DNA of 64,000 nucleotides, from NCBI GenBank assembly GCA_014529385.2, contig CM043952.1, positions 68,765,370-68,829,369 of the forward strand, given 5' to 3'. Made by a program: the position numbers and the translations under genes. The notes below the pieces were generated by a model, which worked only from the letters and a program-made list of their open reading frames with translations, did no database searches and was not told where the DNA came from. Source of the DNA: Adiantum capillus-veneris. Its lineage: Eukaryota; Streptophyta; Polypodiopsida; Polypodiales; Pteridaceae. This document shows, piece after piece, positions 1-12,170 of the stretch. Positions within the stretch are counted from its first letter, which is position 1. The number at the start of each line of letters is the position of its first letter.

Positions 1-1082
1 CGGATTGGGATCCACATAAGTCGGTTGCCTTTTTTTAAATGCAGCTGTCTGCCGTCCGTTGTTGTTTGTACTGAAGGGAGTTCCTTTTGCTTTTGTTTTG
101 GTATCCAAATGTGAGTGACATTTGGGTTATTGCTGAGAATTTTGTTTGGGATCCATATCTGTTTTATGCCCTTGTTTTTTGGTTGAACTGTCTGCTTCGG
201 TTGAATTCTTTCGTTGCATTGTTGTTTGTCTGCCATGTCATTTCTATCCTTCCGCATCCATACTTGTTTCCCCTGTTTTGGTAACCTAGATCTTTGCACT
301 GCGGTCGATGACTTTGTATGTATGTAGTCAGCATGGTTTGATTTTACTTGTTTGTTAGCCGTGGGTATCATGTTGTTATTTGGTGGCATACTTGCTTTTG
401 GCTCTTTTTCCAGTGATTGCATTGCTTGCAACTGATTATTCCGGTATTGCTGAGCAAAGGCTATCACCTGTTGTTCTTATGCATGCTGAATCCTGACTGC
501 ATTCACATTCCAATATATCTGCACATTGTACTCTTTTTGCCAAGGTTGTCCCAACATCATTGGGTGTTGTGTGCTTTCTTCCTCCACCACATAGAATTTA
601 TGTGGGTAAATATATTGATGTACTTGTACATGCAATATAGTCCAACCCAATGTTTTCAACGGTTGTGATGTGCTACTTTCCAACACTTGAGGAGTAGGAT
701 GAAGTTGGCCTGCAGATTTGAGCTATTGGTATAATCCGTAAGAGATCAAATTTGCTTGAGCTCCAGAATCAAGCAATGCCGTCGATTCAACTTGATTGCT
801 ACCCACTTTGACTGCAATTATTGGCTCCACTGTGTCTTCATCCAACTTCATCAGTCGAATGGCATTGATTCGCATTGGTGCGCCGTTTTGTTGTTGTTGT
901 TGCAGAAGTCTTCTTTTTGCAATGCGTTCTTGTGCTTCTGCTTGAGCTTCTTCTCGTACTCTCTGTTTCTCCTTCATTCGTTGTTCTCCTTGATGAATTT
1001 GTTGGAGCATATCCTGTGTGAGTGGTAGATGATATTTTTTCAGTCGCTCGACATCCACTAATCCAGTTCGGCATTTCTTCAC
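1..1082 (-). pseudogene. Pol C-terminal extension with second retropepsin-like domain and Trp-motif tail
   Basis: One reading frame runs from 1082 to the left edge with only two stops (TAG at 720-722, TAA at 477-479). It starts with the end of the integrase C-terminal domain (RLKKYHLPLT), then a Glu/Arg/Gln-rich probable coiled coil with a Gln run, then a retropepsin-like stretch: the motif ALLDSGAQANLIS near 735-773 and, about 75 codons later, MMLGQPW, matching the active-site loop and the late ILGRPW motif of retroelement aspartic proteases. The tail to position 1 is Gln/Lys-rich and carries four spaced Trp motifs (VWMRK at 249-263, IWIPN at 144-158, IWIPK at 96-110, MWIPI at 3-17). The canonical protease of this element lies upstream of RT at about 5200-5500, so this is an additional domain. 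A captured protease module or an extra ORF in the env position are possible; function is unknown. Confidence 0.7.
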
Positions 1083-2549
1083 CTGCTAATGTAGCAAGCT
1101 TGACAGCTCCGCTTTGTGATAGATCACTAATCACAAAGGGTCCCATCCCTCACTTATTAAGTTTCTTGGCATGTTGCTTCAAGGTATAAACAAGTACATA
1201 ATCACCTGTTTTGAACTCTTTAGTGCGCACATGTTTGTCAAAAAACTCATTTTGTCTTCTCTTTTTAGCATAGATTGAAGCTACAGCTCTCAAGCGGAGT
1301 TCATCTAGCTTTTCAAGATCATCTATTCTTGAAGAGAGTTCATGCCCTGTCCATTCTAAGCGTTTTGCTACTCGTAGAGTTGGAATTAAAAACTCTATGG
1401 GTAGTATAGCATTTAGGCCAAACACCATGTTGTACGGTGTTGTTCCTATCGATGTTTTGTAAGCTACCCTGTATGCCCATAGTGTTGAGTGTAGCTGTTG
1501 ATCCCAATCTGTTCGTGACTCTGACACTATTGTGGTGAGAACCGTGCATAGTGTTTTATTTGTGGCCTCAGCTTGTCCATTTGCCTGTGGATGGTATGGA
1601 GCAAATTTCCTATGTATGACCATGAATTCCTTTAACAGATATTCAATGACTTCATTAAGAAAATGTTCCCACGGTCCTCACTGACAATTTCTATTGGTAA
1701 CCCATATCGTACAAAAACATTCTCATACAAAAATTGTGCAGTGGTCCGTGCATCTGCTTTTTGTGTTACCTTGGCTTCCACCCATTTTGTGAGATAGTCC
1801 GTAGTAGCCACAATGATATATTGGATATGGGTGCAATATGCAGGGGGTGAGATAGGTCCCATAAAATCAATGCCCCATTTTGCAAATGCTCTTGCTCCCA
1901 TCATAGGCCGAAGTGGCATCTCATCTCTCTTTATCGGCACCTTGGTGCGCTGACATGTGTCACAACGCTTCACAAACTCTTCAGCATCCATGTGCAATGG
2001 AGGCCACCATATACCTGTGGTTAAGATAATTTTTGTCATCTTATCGCCCGAAAAATGGCCTCCACATATTCCGCTATGTGCATGTTCTAGAATCAGCAGG
2101 TATTCACTTTCACTTGTACAGATTCTAAGTTGATTGTCCTTTCCTCGCTTATAGAGTTGGTTCCCAATTAACTGAAAGTCACGAGCTTCTAGCTCTATAG
2201 CCTTTTTCCGTGATTTTGTGATGTTCTCAGGAAACGTCCTGGTGGTTAAGAAATCAATGATATATTGACTCCATGCAGGTGCAATGTTTACCTGAAACAA
2301 TGTCGCGTGATCCACTGGTCGTTTGGCACTACATATAGTACAATTGGTAACATACGAATGTGTGTCCGCATACATAGTTGGCCAATAAACCCCTAACTGT
2401 TTCAATATCTGTTGTGTTTTCACTGTTGAACAATGAAATGCACAATCCTGGACATGTGCTTCTTCAAGGTAGCACTCGAATTCATCCGGATTTATACATA
2501 ATCGTAGGATTTGGTCCGATCCTAGATGATACAGCCGTCCAGCTATCAA
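1083..2549 (-). pseudogene. Integrase of element A with an extra H2C2 zinc module
   Basis: Would insert the cDNA into the host genome. From the N-terminal side: an H2C2 module (HVQDCAFH, then CTIC) at roughly 2410-2280 region-wise in minus reading; a linker containing DATLFQVN; a second H2C2 module (HSGICGGH, then CDTC) near 2090-1950; then the catalytic core with Asp in WGIDFMGPI, Asp in EDRGN and Glu in NGQAEATN, so the D,D,E triad is kept. The C-terminal domain starts at GPFVISDLSQSG (about 1146) and runs to the extension at 1082. A frameshift or stop separates 2549-1632 from 1623-1150, and TGA at about 1147-1149 interrupts before the C-terminal domain. Two H2C2 modules in tandem are unusual; one is usual for the family. 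Confidence 0.85.
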
Positions 2550-2642
2550 TTGGAAGTTTTTTGTTTGTCGAATTGTTTGTTGTTTGGATCTGTATTCCGT
2601 ATTATCAAATCTACTTCCAAAGGAAAGAACGCTAAAAATTTC

Positions 2643-4324
2643 CTATGACCATTTGGGTATCATTTCAATATTAAAAGATAAGTATATGGCCGAGTCTTGA
2701 GGGACAGATAAGTATATGGTCCTTGAAAGATGATCCGCTCGTAGATGGGTTTTATCCTTTTTGACCACCACTGTGAAATCAAACTCTAGCAATATAATAA
2801 CCAGCGTACAATTCTCCCTGTATTGCATGGTTTATTTACCAGATACAAAAGAGCTTGATGATCTGTGAAGAACACAAATTTGTTTGCGAGCAAATAATGC
2901 CGAAATTTCTTTACAGCACAAATCATTCCTAACCCTTCTCGTTTAGTGGTTGTGTAGTTCTTTTTTGCACTGTTTAAGTGTCGGCTTGCATAACAAACTG
3001 GAAAATCCATTGTTCCGTCTCCAGGCAGAGCTAGAATACTTCCGATTGCATATGCAGAAGCATCAATGTGAACATGGAATATCTTTTCCCAATCTGGTGC
3101 TTTAAGTACAGGTGCTGATATAAGGTTTTCCTTTAGCTTTTGGAATGAAGTTTCACACTCCTCGGTCCAATCGAAATTGACTAGCAAACGATACAGAGGT
3201 TGTGCAATGACTGCATACATGTATATGAATCTTCGATAATATCCGCAGTGTCCCATGAAGGATTGCACTTATTTTGCATTAGTAGGCCTGGGTAGGTCTA
3301 CAATGACTTTGACTTTGTTTAGGTCAGTGGTTATGCCATTTCTTGAGACAATGTGTCCTAAGATGCGGCCTTGCTTAACCATAAAGATACACTTTTTCGG
3401 GTTAAGACAGATTCGATATGTCCTGCATTTTTCAAAGACCTTTTGCAAATGGTCAATATGTTCCTCTCGTAGAAGAGAGTGTACACAAAGATCATCCATG
3501 TATATTTCTAAGAATATTCTCAGGTATTCTTTGAACGCGTGTGTCATTAACCTTTGGAAGGTAGCTGGGGCATTAGTTAAGCCAAATGGCATAACTCGAT
3601 ACGCATAAATTCCCCATTCTATGGAAAACGCTGTGTTGTGTTGATCCTCCCTTGCAATTGCCAGTTGGTTGTATCCTGAAAACCCATCCAGAAAAGAATA
3701 AGTTCGTTTCCCGGCCACCCACTCAAGTACATGTTCTGTGATTGGCAAGGGATAATTATCCCTTATGGTGGCTGCATTTACCTTTTTGAGGTTTACACAC
3801 ACTCGCAGTTTTCCGTTCTTTTTGGGAACTACCACAATGGATGACACCCAATCTGTATGTTCAATCTCATAGATGAATTCAGCTTCCATCAGCTTATTAA
3901 TCTCCTCTTTGATTCGTTTAGCAAATGTGTCATTATAAATATAAGGACGTTGTTTGCTAGGTTTTGCATCTGATTTCAACGGAATTGTATGTTGGCATAT
4001 CGATGGATCAACTCCCTTGAGGTCTTTATGGGACCATGCAAACACCTCTTTATACTTCTTGAGAAGTTTTGTTAGCCGTTCTTCTTCTTTAGGCTCTAAA
4101 TCATTTGCTATATAGACCAGCTGAGGCTTTTCACCTGGTTCTGCGAGGTCTATCCTTTTTGCATTTTCTGGCCCATTGTAAGATTCTTGGTTGGTTCTTT
4201 CCCTGACTGGTGGTGTCATGATGATTTTTCTGTCCTGAATGATAAATTTCTGATAGTGTGATGGTACATTCATGTTTCCCTTTTCTAACTCCATCACTAT
4301 CTTTTTCAGTAGTCCATATCTCAC
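2643..4324 (-). pseudogene. Reverse transcriptase and RNase H of element A
   Basis: Copies element RNA into DNA and removes the RNA strand. RT spans about 4200-3269 with the entry motif KVNAATIRDNYPLP, the FGLTNAPATFQRL motif and the catalytic YMDD at 3491-3502. RNase H follows in the same frame after a single in-frame TAA at 3269-3271: catalytic residues are visible in HIDASAYAIG (Asp), TKREGLGM (Glu), FTDHQAL (Asp) and RADHLSR (Asp). A frameshift near 2790-2830 splits the last part. All four RNase H acidic residues and the RT Asp pair are retained, so decay is by stop and indel rather than by loss of catalytic sites. Confidence 0.92.
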
Positions 4325-5917
4325 GTAAAGACCGTTTCAATTCTTGGCATTTTTGTTTACGCTCTAGTTTGGTCCACTCTTGGTCTTTTGTTGTTTCTTT
4401 TTTTTATTTTTGAGATTTTTGTGATTTTGTTTCTGTTTTAGCTTTTTGTTCCTGTTTTATTTCCTCTCGCGTTCTTTCCTTTCGATCTTTTGAGAATCTT
4501 CCTGATATTTGATCTTTTACACAATCCTCTGCTTTTACAAATAGTGAGTTTTACCTTTTGTCCTGGGCATCAGGTTCTCTCTCACTTTGTTTCCTGCTTG
4601 TTTCCTCCTATAACGTTCCTGGCATCTAGGGTGCTGATGAGCAAAATCATAAAACTTGATATTCTCGTTTTCCTTTCCACGCTCACTTGAGGTGTCTAAA
4701 CACTCATTATCTGCATCATCATTTACTTCCAAATGTTCATAGGAGTTATAAAACTCTTCTTGTCCCGGTGGTTCTATCGTCTCATCTTCTTCTGGTATAA
4801 TGTTTACCATGTAGTAGGGTAGCACATCATAGCCATCCTTATCGCAAAATTTTGTTGTTGGACTATATGTAATGGTACAGACATCCAATGTTGCTAGTAT
4901 GTGTTCCCATTCTAGAGGTTCCAAGGCATCTTCAGGGAAAGGTTCCGGAATATACTCCTTTTCCTCAATTTCTCTTTCTAAGACGCATTCCTCTCTTCTT
5001 AAGCTTCCACAATGTGAAGCTCCGCACATCCATAGCTCTTTTTCTTGCCCTAACCATGCTGGGAGTTCCGATCCTGCTAATACTGTAGCTGAATCAAACT
5101 CTTCCACAGGTGTTTGGTTCACATCTTTGTAACTATGGTCTTTCAAGTGTATTTTAGTTGTTTTCTCGCCATGTCTGAGGTATATGTGGTCGTAACCCCA
5201 ATCTTGGACCATCTTCAATTGTCACATGAATGGTCTTCCCAAGATGATCTCATAATTGTTCTTTTTGTCGAAATCGACTATCACAAATGTATGCTCATAC
5301 TCGATCCCGCACAAAGTGACAATCACTTTTTCTAAGAGTCCTAGAGACTTCTCCATGAATCCGTCTGCCAATTGCAATTTCATTCTGGTAGCTCTCAAAG
5401 TTGGTTTTCCCCATTTTTTCTAGATTTCCTTGGTGGCGATAGCAACTCCCGCTCCACTGTCAAGAATAGCTTTGGAAACTACTCCTTGGAAATCTACTAG
5501 TAGCGTGGTGTTTCCATCTTCTCCCTCGCAATACTCTCCAACCTTGTTTAATGGTACTGGTCTAGTGTTTAGTTGAGGTCTGTCCAACTCTCTGATCCCT
5601 TCCTGTAGCCTCAAGGTGGGGTCTTTCACTCCAAATTTTTCTAGGCATTTACCTACTGTGGTCCACATGTTTGGTCGTAACCTGAGGAGTTCTGCTAATG
5701 TGATTGTGCATGCCACCGGGGTGGAGAATAACTCAATCAATCCTTGCAAATCCATCACTTTGTTAGAAGAAAGTCTTTGATATGGGATTTCTCTCACCTC
5801 AGACTTGGCTTCATACTCTCCTAGGTAAGAGGGTAAAGTTCTTAGCGAGTCTGGTTGGCTGTGCCCCGAACTAATTGATCCCTGGTCTCCCCCTTGTGAA
5901 TGTATCTCAAAGTTCAT
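4325..5917 (-). pseudogene. Canonical protease and PR-RT linker of element A
   Basis: The aspartic protease matures the polyprotein. The active-site loop AILDSGAGVAIAT lies near 5430-5470, immediately before a stop; the second half, with FVIVDFDKKNNYEIILGRPFM, is read in another frame at about 5220-5330. A long acidic linker (4535-5218) leads to RT and shows no domain I recognise. The frame changes between 5420, 5218 and 4535. This is the normal position of a Ty3/gypsy protease and is separate from the retropepsin-like domain at 480-775. Confidence 0.8.
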
Positions 5918-8900
5918 TTATGACCTTGCCTCAAATTCTTCAATAGGAGGTAAGGTTACATTCTTTTCTTTTCTCGTGATATTCATGTGGTTACTCATCC
6001 TATTAGCCTCGTTGGCCTCACGAATTTGCTTCCACAGATCGTCTAGACCGTTACAGTCCTTACCCATTTCTATCAATGTTTTAGGCTGGAACCCGTCACT
6101 TGCCTCATCTGTTGTATTTGGCACTATGATAGGCTCTCCTCTGGACTCATAGGCATTAGTGAGTCTTTCCTTTGTTTCTACTTATTCCTCTAAAGTTGGT
6201 TGGATAGGGGGGTTGGAGCCGGTGCCTCATGCCAATTTGCAGGTTTACCCAACGGGTCTTCCATCAATGATTGAGCTGTTTCAATCATCCTTTTACACAT
6301 TTCCAACCTCTGTTTTTCTATTTCTGCATATGGATAAGTTATCCACCTTTGCTCCTGGGTTTGGTTCTTTTTGAGTCTGGCTTCATAAGCCTTTAGAAGC
6401 GCATCCAACTGCTCATTTACCTTGTCTGCCAGTACAGATCCTCCTGATCCTGTACTTTTGGGCTTTGCTATTTCCTTGGGTACTATAGTTTCCATGGTGT
6501 GTGAGCTTAAGCAAGCTAGATCCTCTAACCGCTCTAATCTATCCTTTGTATGTTTCAACTCCTCGGATAGAGCTGTTTGCTCTCGTTCTTTCCTGGCTTT
6601 CATACGCGCTTTTCTAGATTTCCAAGTGCTTCTCTGATTTTTCATTTCTAAACTTTGGGCATCGGTTTTTGGTTCTTCAAATATGGGTTCGTTCCTCATT
6701 CGATGAGCTTGGGCTCATGTTACCGCGTAAATAGGTATGATTGTTTCATTTTCTGACCCTCCACTAGAAGGTACTGTTTCTAGTATGTTCAAGGTAGTTT
6801 TTGCTCCTTTGCTCGGGTTTTTAGGGCAATCGGGAATCAAATGAGTAACTCCGCACTCGGTGCAACACGAGTTGACTCTAATGATTTCATCATGAGGACA
6901 GTCTCTTAGCCAATGGTCTCCACCACACTTGTAGCAAGGTCCCTTGGGTTATTGAGGTACTCCTTGAGTTCCTCTTTGTTGGTATGCATGTCTCTGTCCG
7001 CCCATGCCTCCGTTGGCTATGAACAACAATGTTCATTCATCTAAGCTATATCTTCCTTCTCCTACTCCCTGTGCAGCTGTTGGTGGTCCTGTACTTCCTA
7101 TCATGCTCCATGGTTCTGGTGTCGAGGGTTCGTCCGGTGGATAATAGACAGGGTTTTCCGCATATCCATTGGGATCTTCATAATATGCATGCATAGGCGC
7201 CAAAGCCTTATCCTCTGATTCGGTTACGATTGGTGTGTATCTTATACCGACTGGTCGTAATCCTGGTAGGGGTGGTTGTTGCCCCAACACCGGTTGTGGT
7301 CTTTCTACACCTACAAGTCCTGGTAGGTTGCTTTCTTGATACCTAGGCATTGGTGGAGCTTGAGGAGAATCTACCTGAGCTTGGGGAGCGTAAGGTCTCT
7401 CTCTCACATATCCCTTGTTATAATAACATTCCTCACTTCCATGGTTTGTCCATTTTTGTTCAAAGCACACCACTTGGGCTGTTTAGCCTGGGGTTTGGCA
7501 TACAAGTTAATCTTTTTTAGCACTTCATCTACAAGATGCTCTTGGTTTATAGCTACTTCTCCTTTCGGTGCTGTCTTAGAAGACTTGCTTCCACTTTGTT
7601 GTGAAGATGAATCGTCGTCAAGGTCCTTGAACTCCCCCTCTTTGTAGACCGCACAATTGTCCACAAGGGAAAGAGCCTCCTTGGTCAACTCATTCAACGT
7701 TGTGATCCTCTTCATATGTAGCATTCCTTAGTCCTTGGATAAATATAAGCATAAGTCTGGACTGAGTTGGCAGTTCTTCCACCGGACACTTAACATATCT
7801 TTTTAGTCTTAGGGCTGCTTTTTGTATAGATTCCCCATCCTTATGTTTGAATTTATGGATTTGTGAGACAGTATTATGAGCTATCCCCCTTTGTGAGAAT
7901 TTCTCGATAAATTCGTCAAACACTTCCTCCATAGACTCAAAGTCTCCACGCTCTAGAGAGTCAAACCAGGTGGCCGCGTCATCCTCTAGGGTTAGTCCAA
8001 ACCTTGCAAATTGGGTAGGGAAGTCTAACACCTCTTCGGCTCTAATTACACGCACAAAGGCGGCTACATGATCTCTTGGGTCTCTGCTTCCTGTGTATTT
8101 CTTGTTTACCCATTTTTGCACTTGAGAAGGTCTAATTCTCCGATGGTCTACAAACCTCATCATTGGATCTCCACGTCCTAATCGATATACCTCCTTAGGT
8201 CTTCGATAGTAGGCTGGTTCCTCTCCTAGTGGTGCTCCTAAGCCAAAATTTCTAACAGTCCTCGCCAGAGATGGTTCATCTCTTCGAACTCGTTCTAACC
8301 CTTGAGTCTTTGGCTTACTCTCTCCTTGATACCTTGAATAGAGTGGTGGTTCTTGCAAATCCCTTAGCCCTCGTGCAGTTTGATAACCATCTCGGCTTCG
8401 GTCTTGTTCCATTGTAGCACTCTGTCGAAGCCATGCCTGCAATGATGGCTTGTTTGCCGGTTGGTTTTGGTTGTTGACTGCCTGCGGCGGTCGGGTTGAA
8501 TGTGAGGTGGCGTCATAATCTTCTGAAAAAGGATTCGTTGACTTGCTTGGGGTGTAGGTGGCTCTTGGCACTTCCTCAGGGGCATATGTTGATGCTCCTA
8601 GACCTGTTGCCCTTTCTACCTCCTTTGGAGAATACGTTGGTATTCTCGCCCGTATCTATCCACAAAAATTATACCCTTCCCCATAGCACTTTCATAAGAG
8701 AATAAGTGAAGAACCTTGTCTTTGCTTAATTCGTTTACGTATGGTTCTTTGCTGCGAAAGTAAGCGACTATACCCTCACTCTCATGCTTGTAGATTCCCA
8801 CGTTCTCATTATAAGTTGTGACCATGGTTGTTTTGTTATCATACATAAAAATAGCTCCGGGCCAATCAATGTTTGGTGGCAGTTCTTGAGCTTCTGAAAC

Positions 8901-9401
8901 CATTTTTCCTTTTGCCACATTATCTCCATATCTGTTGTAATCTTCAGGGTTACTGACTATCAGATAGTGGTTCCCCTTTTCGTCTCAGAATCTATCTCCA
9001 TCATCATAGACTCGGATTATCTCCAATCTCTAAGCTGGCCTCTCTTCGATACAAATGCACTTACGTCCTCGATAGTCAGAATAGACTAGGGCTCCCCTCG
9101 ATTTTGTTCCCTCTAAGAAGATCACAGTGAGCTTGGAATCATTCAAAGGATTTAGGGAGGTGCTTCCTCCTGGCATTGGTTCGTCATAGGTGAAACCTCC
9201 TGGCTGTTGACTACCCATCATGAAGAAAGATTTGTCTGATAAAGTTTCAGTATCACTACCTTCCTCAATAATCGGTGCTAGTGGATCTAGCCTTGCCTGA
9301 GCTACACTCTCCTTGGTGGACACTAAGCTACCTTGGTCACCTGCCACCTTCTGGTCTCCAACAATGTATCTTCCTGATCTTAAATTCATCAAACTTATCA
9401 A
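5918..9401 (-). pseudogene. Gag polyprotein of element A
   Basis: Forms the virus-like particle and binds element RNA. The likely start is ATG at 9401 or 9389 (the latter begins MNLRSGR). The retrotransposon gag core is at 8571-7690, with the motifs YTGSRDPRDHVAAF, DDAATWFDSL and FSQRGIA. A Pro-rich segment follows (7473-7033). Two zinc knuckles of spacing C-X2-C-X3-H-X4-C lie at 6898-6936 (CYKCGGDHWLRDC) and 6826-6867 (CTECGVTHLIPDC). A Lys/Glu-rich coiled-coil-like segment occupies 6699-6190. Several frameshifts and stops break the frame. The knuckles and the sequence after them resemble the gag of element B. Confidence 0.85.
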
Positions 9402-11197
9402 TGCAATTTATCACAGATCCAACCACTCACCTGGCAAAGGATCAGTCTCCGCACAACTTCTTGCTTTGTTGGTGAATATACCTGTACACAAGCGTTTAAT
9501 TTCAGCAATCGAATCAAAGCATTTATCTACTAGAGGTTATCTTAGTAATGATTGTTATAACTGAAGAGTTAGTTTCAACCACTACTGTATTTTATACAAT
9601 GCTGATGTTCTCGATTAGGTCTGCTATTCTGGAACTGTACTTCCCTCGGATATTGGTCAATTTATGCGAAAAAGTCTGAATTCAGTCTTTGCACCGTCAA
9701 ATGCACAAACAAGGTCCAAATTCACTTCTGCAAGAAGTTCTGGAACCCTTAAGCCAAATGGAATCTCACTGTCTAAGCTCAATCAAATTCTCGCTTCAGT
9801 AGGTCCCAATAGACATCCTATGCGTAGGATGTCTCCTGCTTTGTTTTGCCTAGATTTTTGCACTATGGATTCCCCTTGATATGCTGAGTCCACAGATGTT
9901 TTTACTTTTTGATTTGGACACCTATAAGCTGGTCAATGGATTAGAAATCTGTTTCGACAGCCTGTTGCTGATCTTGATCAGTCTAACCAACTCCAATTTG
10001 GACCAAAATTGACCAGGAGGCTTGCCTTAGGCTATACAACACCTTGCTATGCTCACAGTCAGTATCTGGCTTGAATTTCTTGCTTTAGACATCCTACGCG
10101 TAGGATGTCTTTTTCATCAGAATGGCTTCAAACTCAAAACACAGGCTCCCCTTGAGTTGGTGATCACTTTGGTATGCTCAAAATTTGGTTTGGGGTGCAA
10201 AATCACACAAAAGACATCCTACGCATAGGATGTCTTTTTGGCCTGTTTGACCCTAGACTTAACCCACAGCTTCCCCTTGGTGTCAGCAACCTAGTGTTAT
10301 GCTTAGATTTTGGTTTGGATTTCAAAAGTCCCTAATTTTAGATGTTCTTGCCTTTTTCAATCAAAAGTGCTAAAGTCTACTTTGAACCCAATTTTCTCAC
10401 CCAATTGAGATGAAACCCCTCTCAGTCACTCAATATATCATGCAAGACATGCTCATGCAGCCATCTTATGGTTTTGGTCTTAAAATAATGTTTTGGCACA
10501 ATTTGGGTAGGATGTCTGGTAATTTCAGTCTACCTGGCCTTATCTTATCAAGATATGGTCAAATTTCCACTTTCCATTTGAAAATAGGGTAAACCACACC
10601 TTCTGAACACACTAGTCAACTCAAAATCCCAAAATTTCCACCAGATTAGCCTGTAGACATCCTACGCGTAGGATGTCTCCAGGCTTGAAATTGATTTTTT
10701 TTCTGACAGAAATGCTCCTGATGCTTTGTAGCTCTATCAGAAACACTCACAGTAACTTTTGGACTTCACTTAGTCTTTCAAACACACTTTTGCGTCTTTT
10801 ACAAACTTGTGATGAATTTACCAAGCAAGTATACATACATGAAGTGCTCTAGATCCTGAATCACGATGTCCTACTTACTCTACTCCTACTTATCATGTGA
10901 AATGGTGATAATGGTGCTTTGGTTGCTTTCTGGCCTCTCCGGACTCTCAAGCTCTCCTCTTACCGCTTCTACCACTCCAACTCCTACTCTAGAACACAAC
11001 TAATACCTAAAACTATCTTAGTCTATCTAATTCTACCTAAGTCGAAGGATCTAGGCTAAACACATGCTTCCTACACTCCTTATAAGACCTAGAGAGTCCT
11101 CCACTCTCTGATCCTATCTAAATGTAAAACGAGACTCTTGGCAAGCCAAAAATCCCTATCCTCAAGGATTAGTCTCGGTCACCTACCTAAGGATTTC
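9402..11197 (-). other. 5' leader of element A
   Basis: This 1.8-kb stretch lies between the primer-binding site and the gag start and has no convincing coding frame. It holds four copies of a 24-bp palindrome (listed separately), each embedded in loosely similar text such as TTCCCCTTG followed by GGTATGCT, which suggests a diverged repeat array. RNA packaging, dimerisation or translation control are the usual jobs of such leaders; that is inference only. Confidence 0.6.
9811..10678. repeat. Four dispersed copies of a 24-bp palindrome
   Basis: Copies are at 9811-9834, 10087-10110, 10212-10235 and 10655-10678. The half-site is AGACATCCTACG followed by its exact reverse complement; copies 2 and 4 are perfect palindromes, copies 1 and 3 each differ at one central base. 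A half-site (GGTAGGATGTCTGG) is at about 10506-10518. Spacing is irregular (276, 125 and 443 bp). Confidence 0.95.
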
Positions 11198-11216
11198 GTC
11201 CCCGACAGCGGCGCCA
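11198..11216 (-). promoter_or_regulatory. Primer-binding site of element A
   Basis: On the minus strand the sequence TGGCGCCGCTGTCGGGGAC begins one base after the LTR end CA at 11218. It closely resembles the tRNA-Asp-type site (TGGCGCCGTTGCCGGGG) known from Athila/Tat elements, differing at two or so positions. Confidence 0.85.
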
Positions 11217-12159
11217 ATGTTGGACGGATACGCTGCGACGGACATCAGCACAACGAGAACTCACCTAACATATAATGTCAGCTAAGGAAGAAGCTCGACC
11301 CGCAGGCGCGTGGAAGCAAGCATAAGGTGTTGAGGCGGTCCGGGGCGGGCAACAAGAAGAGCGGCCTCTAAACACCCTTCGAGGCTCCCGTGCTACTCAA
11401 TTGGGGCTGGGACAAGCACAATCAGAGACAACAACAACCCACATCCAGAAACCAAACAAGAAAAGGGGCACCACCTAGTTGTAGATGCGAACTAGGACGC
11501 ACGTGATATCTCCTTGTACTCAAACGCACAAAGAGAGGGGAATTCAAGATAGCCACACACACCAAACACAAACATTCACCACGCCAGAGAGAGGTAAAGA
11601 GCACAAATCAACTTGAGCAACTCAGTCTTAGCCTTAAAAACTAGATGCACACAAAGCTTGATGAGAAATAGAGAGACAACACAAAACTTGACCTTGTTGC
11701 CAATACACAAATTGTCTTAGGGTCACGGGAGCCCTCTCACTGAGCACCCTCTTACAATTTACCTTTAGGCAAAAAATTCAACAAGCCCTCAAACCACCAA
11801 GCATGAAATGACACAACAAACTTCAAGGACAATATACCTTCAACCACCTGATGAGCCAACTTATCAAGTCAATTTGTAGAGAACAGTCGTAGTTGCAGCA
11901 TACAATTGCACCAAAAACTATGAACCTTATTTATGGACAAGAGTAGGCTACAAGTGTGATTGCAGAGTATAGTATCACTCCACTCCTCTAGATGGAATAA
12001 CTAACTTCATGCTTCTCCATGCACCTATGTGTAGTGATGGAATAGAGCACTCACGATGCACACACTCTACACAACTAGGCTTGAAGAGTGGTGTGTTATG
12101 TGTTGAGAATGGTGTGGTGTAGTGTGATCATGTGATGATTTACAAGGGAGAGAAGGGCT

Positions 12160-12170
12160 CTATTTATAGG
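12160..12170 (-). promoter_or_regulatory. TATA box in the LTR of element A
   Basis: Minus strand reads CCTATAAATAGAG, followed by a GC-richer stretch (CCCTTCTC), as expected for an LTR promoter directing transcription toward the primer-binding site at 11216. Confidence 0.65.

Noticed and set aside
1-1082. An envelope-like third ORF
   Set aside because: No signal peptide or membrane segment is visible; the motifs present are protease-like and Trp/Pro/Lys-rich.
9811-10678. Regular palindromic repeats resembling a CRISPR array
   Set aside because: Spacing is irregular, spacers are not of uniform length, and the context is a plant retrotransposon leader.
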